Of a stretch of 64,000 nt of DNA, positions 56,181 to 64,000 are shown one piece after another. Source of the DNA: Brachynemurus nebulosus. Its lineage: Eukaryota; Arthropoda; Insecta; Neuroptera; Myrmeleontidae. A program made the translations under genes and the position numbers. Under the pieces are notes generated by a model. It saw nothing but the letters and a program-made list of their open reading frames with translations, did no database searches and was not told the origin of the DNA. Each line of letters begins with the position of its first letter. Position 1 is the first letter of the stretch. The stretch spans positions 4,961,501 through 5,025,500 of the forward strand of contig JAPWDM010000015.1 in assembly GCA_035578155.1 (NCBI GenBank). The letters are read 5' to 3'.

Positions 56181-57494
56181 AATTACTAAAAGTTAGTTAC
56201 CTGGGGATTGAATTTTTACATGGGTACAATCAATTGTACGAATGACATGAGGGAAACCAGCTATTTCATAAAAATTCCTTTTAATTTCATCAATTTCCCC
56301 AAGATTCGGCATATTTATGTACCCTCTTCTTAAGTTTGCAATCGCAAACGATACCCTTTTAATAATTCTTGACGCCGTTGCTATACTAACGTGGGAATAA
56401 TCACCTCCCGTAATCAAAAAACATCCAGTCGTATAATAACTCATTGTCAAAAGTAATTGATTTGCTGGAGAAATAGGATTATTTCTAAAAAACAAAATGA
56501 AAACACATTGTAACACTTGTATATTTTAGTGTGGAGTTTTAATATTTGTCACTGTTGAAACTAGCTTTTTAATGAAATTGAATTTCAAACACTACTTTTT
56601 AATTTTTATTGGTTTGTTTCATTTTTTAGAAACACTGACAAGCCGAAACATTTTAAAATTTTTAAAGAATACTAACTAACTAATTTAAAAAATAGTCAAA
56701 ACAGAAAAATTATATTCTATAAAATGTTCATTTTAGTTTTCGCGAATAACTTTCACCAAAAAACATATGATTTTTCTAAGCAATAAATTTTCTGAAATGT
56801 TTTTTATTACTAAAATATTGTTACATGTTGTTTACCTGTTATCTGGAAATTCTATATATCTTCCTCTATTTGATGAAGGATTTCTATTGCAGTTTGTTTA
56901 GATATTCTAAACCGTTTTATAAATTCATTGTCATTTAAACTTTGGAAAAAATCAACTTCTTCACCATTTCTTCTTCTATACAATCCTATATTATCCGCTT
57001 CTTCAGCCATTTCTACGAATTCTAAAAATTCGTTAATATCGTCTCTATCCATTTTTAATTTAAAATTAATTCGTGAAACCGTGAATCAATAATAATAATA
57101 ATTTGCACAGAACTGTCAAAAACACTATTAATTTGATAATGGCGACGATGACAACCATGACAACTGCGCATGTTTGACATCTTAAGTATTATTTAAATGG
57201 TTTAGGGGATGGTCAAAGGGACACTTAAATTTAAGTATTGGTTTTTAAGTACAGTAGAACCTGTTTAAGTTGGACACCCGCGGTGCAATCAAAAACTGTC
57301 CAACATAAACAGGTGTCCAACATATGCAAAATACCAAAATCATCTACGCTTAGTAATTTTAAGGTTAACACTAATTTAGAATATAATGCAAAATTAATTA
57401 TTTTTAAAGTAATACATATACACACATCTACGTATCAATATTTATTGAAATAAACTATCGAATAACAATCGTAATACATACATATTATAGATAT

Positions 57495-59054
57495 TTAAAC
57501 ATTATCTTTCGTAAAAAAATCACTTATCTTAGTTTGTTTGGATACAATTTTTAGGAAAATTTTGCTTTCTAATTTGCTTTGAATTTTGAATAAATCTTCT
57601 AACAGTTCGCATGGGTTTTCAGTTAAATACTTAATGGCGGTATTTATACCGTTCAAAGCTTCTTCAGGGGTTGTTGGTTTCTCCGCTACTTTCTCGCACT
57701 CGTCACTAGATTCTTCGATTTCTTGTTCCTCGTCTAGTTGTAAAACATGTTGAAGAACGTCTTGATGTGTATTGAAGACATGATCGTGTACCTCCAAGTA
57801 GGCATCGGCGGTGATCATTTCTTCAGCAGTCTGTAACTGATTTTGAAACTCTGGAAGTAATAATTTAATTGCATCGCGAAGTTCTGAATCAGGGTCTTCA
57901 TTATGATCCCCTTCATTTGCTTTTGGAATACTAAAACCAGCTCGTCTAAAACACTTAACAATTGTTTCCGTAGATACAGCTTGCCATGCTTCGCTGATCC
58001 ATCGAATTGCATCCAAAACCGTGACTGAGTTGATAAATTCCTTGTGGTTGTTAGAAATTTCAGATTTAGCAACTAAACACATAAGCAAACTTTTGCGGTA
58101 ATAAGCTTTCATTGTTCGAATCACGCCTTGATCTAGTGGCTGAATTTCCGATGTTAGATTTGGCGGTAAATAAACAAATTTAACATTCTCGAACGATTTC
58201 ATAATCTTATGACTTGTAGCATTATCTAGTATGATCACAATTTTTCTAGCAGCCTTACGCATTTGCCTGTCAATATCTGACAACCAACTTTCAAAAATAT
58301 CAGTCGTCATCCATGCCCTTTTATTGTGTCGCCAAATAACGGGAAGCTCCTTACATCTCATTTGTTTAAAAGCTCGAGGACGTGCTGATTTCCCAATTAC
58401 TAACGGCGTTAACTTTTCTCCGACCGAACTCGTACATAATAGAACAGTTAACCGTTCTTTAGACAATTTACCACCTTTGCATGGATCACCTTGTGCAACA
58501 TAACTTTTTTTGTCTAATAAACGCCAAAAAAGACCAGTTTCGTCTGCATTAAACCGATCTTCTGGCGCATAATCTTGCAACAGATTTTCCAGTTTTCTTT
58601 TCCACTCTTCCCGCCTCTTCTAAGTCTGCTGATGCTGACTCTCCACACAAAGTTTTAAATTTAATATTATGTCGATTTAGAAAACTTTCTAACCATCCAT
58701 TACTTGCTTGAAAATTAATGTCTAATTTTAAGGCTATCGCTTTTGCTTTTTCTTGCAGTAGAGGACCGAATACTGGAAGATTCGATGAACGGCACTTAAC
58801 AAAAAAGTCATAAACTTTTTGATTTATTGCTTCATTACCAGTTTTACGAATTTTTCGTTTTCGTTCGGCGCTGCAATTCTTTTCGTAAGCTTTCAAAATT
58901 TCGTCTTTACACTTCAAAATATTCCCAACAGTTGATTTGGAAATTCCAAATTGGTCGGCTGCCTTTCTTAAACTAACACCATTCTCTACTAAGTCTATAA
59001 CATTTTTTTCTTTTCAATGGTCCATTCTACTAAACATTTTCGCTTCGAACTCAT
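57495..59054 (-). pseudogene. Tigger transposase, two single-base lesions
   Basis: CENP-B-related pogo transposase. ATG at 59054 (MSSKRKCLVEWTIEKKK); after a 1-base change in a seven-T run (59003-59009) the first helix-turn-helix continues (LRKAADQFGISKSTVGNIL). The CENP-B-type second HTH is FGPLLQEKAKAIALKL and NGWLESFLNRHNIKFK (58770-58660). A 1-base change near 58617 precedes the DDE domain: RFNADETGLFW (first Asp, about 58550), VIILDNATSHK (second Asp, about 58225) and EIQPLDQGVIR (third Asp, about 58140). The acidic tail ends KISDFFTKDNV at 57495. All three catalytic Asp are present over about 520 residues, a normal full length. No other stop is seen in these frames. Confidence 0.85.
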
Positions 59055-59159
59055 GGTGCTAAATTTGTAACTAATAAATATTCAAGAGATCTGTACACAT
59101 GAAATCACTGCTGATTATTGACTAATAACCATTGTGACTGCCGAGCTTTTATATTTTTA

Positions 59160-59252
59160 GGACATAACTAACACGTGTTTCGGTCACGTGTAAAAATTCA
59201 ATTATTATAACTGTCATAACATAACTAACACGTGTTTCGGTCACGTGTAAAA
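59160..59252. repeat. Direct repeat of 33 bp in Tigger 5' region
   Basis: CATAACTAACACGTGTTTCG then GTCACGTGTAAAA occurs at about 59162-59194 and 59219-59251. Each copy contains the inverted ACACGTG / CACGTGT pair, an E-box-like palindrome. The position upstream of the transposase ATG suggests a promoter or transposase-binding role. Confidence 0.75.
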
Positions 59253-59724
59253 TACATGAATGTCCAACGTAAACAGGTCAAAATATCAAAAATCATTTTA
59301 AAAAACTGTCCAAATTAGACAGGTTTCCAACATATAGAGGTGTCCAACTTATAAGTATTAATATGCATTTAAAACAATGTAATTTCGCCAGGCCAATTGA
59401 AAAGTGTCCAACTTGAGCAGGTGTCCAGTATACAGAGGTGTCCAACTTGGCAGGTTTCACTGTATTAAGTAACACTTAACGTTAAAGTTGGTTGGTGAAA
59501 TAGAATTTGTCACTTATTGTTCTTAAGTGTTACTTAAGGGCAGGGTAAGGTATTAAAATAATTTTTTTTTGCTTTTTTTATTTTTTTAACTGAATGCATA
59601 ATATCTCAAGAATATTGTCTCAAAATTTTAAGTTGATTGAAGCAAAATTGACGAAGTTATAAGTATTTTTGTACCTGTCGGATTTTTATACCTACCCGAC
59701 CGGTTGCACTATTGTTACCTGACA

Positions 59725-59731
59725 TGTTTCG

Positions 59732-59812
<81 letters not shown>
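59725..59812. repeat. (CT)n(TA)n microsatellite
   Basis: CTCTCTCTCTCTCT runs directly into about 34 TA repeats. It abuts the target duplication of the hAT element to its right. Confidence 0.95.
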
Positions 59813-59815
<3 letters not shown>

Positions 59816-59827
59816 CAGTGTTGGGCG

Positions 59828-60030
59828 CAATCGATTACATGTAATCGATTACTTGTAATCGGATTACATGTAATCGCAATTACATTTTATTACGATTACA
59901 TTTCTTAAATGTAATCACGATTACATGTAGTCTAATTATTTGTAATCGGAATTAAATGTAATTTGATTACATGTAATCTGATTACATGTAATCGTGATTA
60001 CTTGTAATCAAATTACAAATTACTTTTACT
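59828..60030. repeat. Array of GATTACATGTAATC palindromes
   Basis: About ten degenerate copies of ATTACATGTAAT, itself a palindrome, in roughly 200 bp, joined as TAATCGATTAC or TAATCTGATTAC. Position just inside the hAT terminus fits transposase-binding sites. Confidence 0.9.
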
Positions 60031-60184
60031 AGTAACCAATAAGTACATAAATATGGATAAGTATTTCTGTTCTCCTAATACTCGTAAGGTATTGTAAAAC
60101 TGTTTTGGATATCAAATTCGCATTTACCCGCGGTTTCGCTCGCGTGGCAGTAGCAGGGTTGATCCGGTTAGCGGGTTCTAGATA

Positions 60185-60339
60185 CACTACGTCGTCAAAA
60201 GTATGGGGATACCTTAACCCAGGGAAGAGGTGTCCACACTTTTGACACGGAAGTGTACCGCATCAGTAAGTACAGTACCGCGTCAAAAGTGTGGGCATCC
60301 CCTGGGTTAAGGTGTCCCTATACTTTTGACGACGTAGTG
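60185..60339. mobile_element. Palindromic MITE, 155 bp
   Basis: CACTACGTCGTCAAAAGTAT at both ends, continuing as GGGGATACCTTAACCCAGGG versus AGGGACACCTTAACCCAGGG. The left flank is TA and the right flank TG, so a TA target with one change is likely. Tc1/mariner-type by target and ends. Confidence 0.8.
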
Positions 60340-60394
60340 TGTGCTAGAGGCCCTACCTTTATTTCCTTTTTCGTAATCATAATTTGTAATCTGT

Positions 60395-62335
60395 AAGGGC
60401 ATAGCCGGGTAAGATAGGGAAAACGGCCCTTGACGCAAAATTGATTGTTTTTATAGGAAATAATACTTCTTAGCCCCAGATACATTCCTGCCAAATTTCA
60501 ACCCTCCGAGGCTAATAGTTTATGAATACACAAACAGACAAAAACTTTCAAAAAAAAATTTTTTTGACGAAATTATTGAGCCGATTTATTTGAGTTTAAT
60601 ATATATTGTGTACCCACCTTAGGCGAAGTAATAAAAAAAAATTAACGTTATATCCCTTTATTATACTAATTTTTTTAAATTTTTAAATTTAAGAAAATTT
60701 TTTTTTGGCACTTAGGCGTTAGCGACACCCACCATTTTTTGTTCAATAATTTGTCTCTTAGTACTCTATAACATATATTTTTATGGAAAAAATTTAGTTG
60801 GTAGAACATAGTAATATTTCAATACAAATGCATGCCATGTTCGGTACTACATATATTACTTATGTATAAAAAGGACTATAAAGTAAAATATCTACCCTAT
60901 TTCTAAGATAATATAATTACATACGTTCATAACTACGATAAACTAGTTTAAATTTACAAAAGTCCAACACTATCTGCCGTTTGTCTTTTTTTATCAATGA
61001 AACAAAATAGACATTGATTTCTCTTTTGTTAGAGTTTTTTCCTTTGTAAGACGTCAAGTGAAACTTTGTTAGCTCATACACCACGTCTTACGATGTCAAC
61101 AATTTCATACAAAGTTGATTAGCTGTCAAAATAGTATACCAGTTGGTCATTTCGTTATAATTCCCCATGACCCGTCATCGTGTTAAGAAAATAAGACAGA
61201 CGGCAGATAAAGCTAGACGTTTGTCTAAGCTTGTTTGTCGTAGTTATGAACGTATGTAATTTTATTACAGAAAAAATCCACTTTCTGCACCTCCTTAAGA
61301 AGTGCAACAAAAACATCAAGTGAGAGGGACGAGCTACATATTGCGTACAATTGTACACTACTTTCTTCAAGTTAGTTATATGTACATGTAATAACTACAA
61401 CAGGTTTTAGCCGGATTGTTGTTATTACTATACATTATTGAAGTTTTTTGTTCCATTTTATTAAGTTAATGTTTATTATTATTAAAGCAATATGACATTT
61501 AAGACGTATTATTGTTATTATTGGTATCTTTATTTGAATAAAGTTTCTAAAACTTATAATTTTTGTTGAGTTAGATATAATTTTAATTAGTAAGTATGCT
61601 GAGATAATTTTATTGATTTCATTCAAATATTCAGATTCATGGTAAAATTAACCTTGAAAATTATTTTTTAGCAAGTTAAAACGTATTTTTTATAACAGCT
61701 CAAAATATATATTTTTTTAGACCGTCACAGGAACTCCAAGAACTGCAACTCAGGGGGGAATAGAACATTTTATTACACAGCTTAGAGTTCTACTGTGTTT
61801 TAGAAATAAGCCAGATGCTTTACTTTATGGTCCTTTTTATACATAAGTAATATATGTAGTACCGAACATGGCATGCATTTGTATTGAAATATTACTATGT
61901 TCTACCAACTAAAATTTTTCCATAAAAATATATGTTATAGAGTACTAAGAGACAAATTATTGAACAAAAAATGGTGGGTGTCGCTAACGCCTAAGTGCCA
62001 AAAAAAAATTTTCTTAAATTTAAAAATTTAAAAAAATTAGTATAATAAAGGTTAGTATAATAAAAATTAGTATAATATAACGTTAATTTTTTTTTTATTA
62101 CTTCGCCTAAGGTGGGTACACAATATATATTAAACTCAAATAAATCGGCTCAGTAATTTCATCAAAAAAAATTTTTTTTGAAAATTTTTGTCTGTTTGTG
62201 TATTCATAAACTATTAGCCTCGGAGGGTTGAAATTTGGCAAGAATGTATCTGGGGCTAAGAAGTATTATTTCCTATAAAAACAATCAATTTTGCGTCAAG
62301 GGCCGTTTTCCCTATCTTACCCGGCTATGCCCTTT
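60395..62335. mobile_element. Foldback element, ~1.94 kb, with 540-bp arms
   Basis: AAGGGCATAGCCGGGTAAGA begins at about 60395 and its reverse complement ends at 62335. The arms stay similar to about 60930 and 61785. Each arm includes TAGCCCCAGATACATTC and CCAAATTTCAACCCTCCGAG, which resemble tail sequence of insect SINE/LINE-type repeats. A second, smaller inverted pair (ACATACGTTCATAACTACGA, 60932; inverted near 61235-61254) sits in the centre. No coding region. Confidence 0.75.
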
Positions 62336-62573
62336 GATTACATTTTGTCCAACAGTGATACATATAATTATCTATCTGTCAGTTCTGTTATAGAAATTTT
62401 AATGCAAAGTCAAACGTGTTTATACCTCTACTTGTATATTTTGTCAGTGTAAAGTACAAAATTTAGTTCCGCAGTAATTATTCTATCGAGTACACGTACA
62501 CGTGCGTTCCTATTTTCGCGTCATTTTAGCTCCGTTTTCATTACTTTTTGTGTTAAATTATTATATTACTAAA

Positions 62574-64000
62574 ATGCCTAAAAAAATTAAAAGATCTGAT
62601 AGACAATCAGCTGGTTCGAGATTATATCGACCTAGAAAAATTGTATCTCCGCAAAAACGTAAAAGCGAAGACATTTCAAGAAGAAGCGTGTCAGCTAAAA
62701 AAATAAAAGTGACCGTTGAAGTTCAGGTTACGGAGGATCTTGGAAAACATTATAGGATAATTGATTTTTTATTAGTCTTTTCAACAATTGCTACCTTAGT
62801 GAAGTGTGTGAAATGTGATGGAAAAGTAAATTTTTATTTGACTAAGAAAGAAGGCCTTGCATTTAACATCAAAATGTCGTGCGAAAGCTGTAAACAGATT
62901 ACAAATATTCCGTCTAGTGAAAGAATAAACTCTGGTATTTGCGAAGTTAATTATCGGTTTGTTTTCGTGATGAGGATATTAGGCCTTGGATTAGCTGGCT
63001 GTAAAAAGTTCTGCGGTTTGATGGATTTGTCTAGTAGGTTTGTATCAAGACCGACGTACAATGATTACCTGAAAAAAATGTGCTCGACTGTGAAGAAGTA
63101 GCGAATCGATTTTTTTTATCTGCTACAAAAGAAGAAAAAGCAGCAACAGCCGAAGAGAAAAAAACTGAAGATGCCGACGAACTCACTGTATCAGGCGACG
63201 GAACATGGAAAAAAAGAGGCTTCTCATCTTTATTCGGCGTCACCTCATTAATCGGTTACTTTACAGGTAAAGTTCTTGACATTTTCGTCAAAAGTTCATA
63301 CTGCCATGAATGTAAAACTTGGAAACATAAATTAAACTCTGCCGAATACGAAGAGTGGCATGAAGCTCATGTAAATGCTGGAAAGTGTCGGGTAAATCAT
63401 ACTGGTGCAGCTGGAAATATGGAGGTCGAAGCGATAAAAACCATGTTTCAACGCTCGGTAAAAAATGGTATACGATATCGCAACTATATCGGCGACGGTG
63501 ACTCTAAAGCTTACTCCGGTTTAGTGAATTCTAAACCTTATGGTAATGATTTTTCAATAGTGAAAAAAGAATGTGTAGGACATGTTCAAAAAAGAATGGG
63601 CACTCGTCTACGTGAAATAGTCAAAAAGACCGTTATAGATACTGAAACTAAGGCTGGAAAGAAGATCAAAAGAAAGAGTCTGTCTGGTAAAGGGAAGGTT
63701 ACAACCAAAATGATTGATAAACTGACGGTGTACCTACTACGGTTTGGCTATTAAACGTTATTCTGATTCCGTGGAAGATATGAAGAAAGCTATCTGGGCA
63801 ACGTTCTTTCATTACAGTTCGACGGACGAGAATCCGCAGCATGAAAAATCCCCGAGCGGGGCGGACTCCTGGTGCGAATGGCAAAAAGCTGCAGCCGCTA
63901 ATGCATTGGATTCGTTCAAACACACGTACTGTGCTCTTCCCGAGGATGTTTTGCACGCCATCAAGCCTATCTATGAAAATCTGAACAAAGATGCCCTCCT
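62574..64000 (+). pseudogene. Mutator-like transposase, cut by window end
   Basis: By eye this matches the 'Mutator-like transposase' family widespread in arthropods and cnidarians. ATG 62574: a basic nuclear-type N-terminus (MPKKIKRSDRQSAGSRLYRP), a Cys pair (CVKCDGKVNF, 62800-62830) and CESCKQ. After a 1-base loss near 63094 the core follows: ELTVSGDGTWKKRGFSS (63179-63230, Asp), SYCHECKTWKHK, YIGDGDSKAYSGL (63485-63525, Asp) and ECVGHVQKRMGTRLRE (63569-63615). A 4-base insertion near 63745 (CTAC repeat) shifts the frame, which then continues AIWATFFHYSSTDENPQH and ADSWCEWQKAAAANAL to the edge. The 3' end lies outside. Two lesions only. Confidence 0.8.

Larger units (their letters stand above)
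50157..57052 (-). pseudogene. HARBI1-type Harbinger transposase, split by ISL2EU
   Basis: Minus strand. Exon 1 57052-56838: MDRDDINEFLEFVEMAEEAD, then FIKRFRISKQTAIEILHQIE, with a 1-base frame change near 56865 before an AACAG/GTAAAC donor. Exon 2 about 56489-56203: NNPISPANQLLLTMSYYTTG, then FPHVIRTIDCTHVKIQSPG with the first catalytic Asp. Exon 3 begins at about 56115 (GDEDAEFYHNRNG) and decays. The last exon, about 50505-50157, has HIKTRNTIERQYGVLKRRFP with the catalytic Glu and the VIVACAVLHNICI end. The exon with the second Asp is missing. ISL2EU (50630-55863) sits between exon 3 and the last exon. Inactive. Confidence 0.8.
57252..59462 (-). mobile_element. Tigger (pogo-group) transposon, 2.2 kb
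   Basis: Ends CAGTAGAACCTGTTTAAGTT and, in reverse complement, CAGTGAAACCTGCCAAGTTG, with TA at 57250-57251 and 59463-59464. GTCCAAC-containing copies recur inside both ends (for example near 57297, 57317, 59263, 59327 and 59410). It encodes one transposase on the minus strand. Inserted in the right subterminal part of the Harbinger element. Confidence 0.9.
48560..59535. mobile_element. PIF/Harbinger element with nested ISL2EU and Tigger
   Basis: Left end near 48560 (GTGGCCGTTTTCACCAATAA, then repeated ACTTAAGT, GTAATACTTAA motifs). Matching right-end sequence lies at 57150-57251 and 59463-59535 (TTGGTGAAA, TTAAGTGTTACTTAA). ACTTAA-type repeats mark both subterminal regions. Gene order: MSANT gene on plus, transposase on minus, convergent. 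About 5.2 kb of ISL2EU and 2.2 kb of Tigger are later insertions. The exact outer bases and target duplication are unclear. Confidence 0.65.
59816..62357. mobile_element. Non-autonomous hAT element with 8-bp target duplication
   Basis: Left end CAGTGTTGGGCGCAATCGAT, right end (reverse complement) CACTGTTGGACAAAATGTAA. ATACATAT flanks both sides (59808-59815 and 62358-62365). It has no transposase. It holds an array of GATTACATGTAATC motifs (59828-60030), a 155-bp palindromic MITE and a 1.9-kb foldback, so the original element was only about 0.5 kb. Confidence 0.85.

Noticed and set aside
50157..57052. A single continuous gene containing both HARBI1 and THAP parts
   Set aside because: The THAP and YqaJ genes are bounded by GGGAT ends and TATA flanks, marking a separate ISL2EU insertion.
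59725..60030. Telomere- or CRISPR-like array
   Set aside because: The (TA)n and GATTACATGTAATC arrays have no uniform spacers and no telomeric TTAGG units; they fit a microsatellite plus hAT subterminal repeats.

Overview
The window is eukaryotic, almost certainly an insect (possibly another arthropod). It is AT-rich and contains no convincing host gene, operon, CRISPR array or tRNA/rRNA. It is a nested pile of transposable elements (TEs) with GT-AG introns. The mix points to an insect: BEL/Pao, Gypsy and errantivirus-like LTR elements, Jockey- and CR1-like LINEs, Tc1, Tigger, Harbinger, ISL2EU, hAT, EnSpm/CACTA-like and Mutator-like DNA transposons, and multicopy DUF7869 and DUF4806 families. 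The order cannot be fixed from sequence alone.

Layout. 1-4947: Gypsy A on the minus strand (pol runs off the left edge, then gag, leader, PBS and 5' LTR). 4948-6300: broken DUF7869-type gene. 6661-8540: Jockey-like LINE fragment (minus). 8541-9185: C-terminal fragment of an unknown TE protein ending next to a palindrome. 9500-13563: decayed Gypsy B (minus), with a TA-flanked satellite-bearing element (9540-10680) in its RNase H and a TA-flanked MITE at 11118-11561. 14113-15800: pseudogene of an unnamed arthropod TE-like family. 17040-17558: second, inverted copy of the satellite-bearing element. 18098-31455: a DNA transposon with CCCAGA ends and subterminal CAAACTTG repeats. It carries an EnSpm/CACTA-like transposase remnant and a six-exon DUF4806 gene, and is split by a young errantivirus-like element (24789-31239). 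32031-33722: Tc1-like foldback. 33942-36890: Harbinger transposase split by a solo LTR, with an antisense MADF/BESS gene in its intron. 37530-41075: hAT-1, split by hAT-2 (8-bp TSD). 41790-48560: BEL/Pao element split by a Tc1 element and Gypsy C. 48560-59535: Harbinger element with an MSANT gene and a HARBI1-type transposase, split by ISL2EU (50630-55863) and Tigger (57252-59462). 59816-62357: non-autonomous hAT with an 8-bp TSD, itself carrying a palindromic MITE and a foldback. 62574-64000: Mutator-like transposase, cut by the window edge.

Several nestings are base-precise: target-site duplications flank the insertion, and removing it rejoins a transposon reading frame. This gives relative ages. 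The youngest insertions appear to be the errantivirus (LTRs differ by 4 substitutions and 2 indels over about 456 bp), hAT-2, Tigger, ISL2EU and Tc1. The strongest candidate for a new system is the 18098-31455 transposon, in which a transposase and a DUF4806 protein lie in tandem between shared termini.
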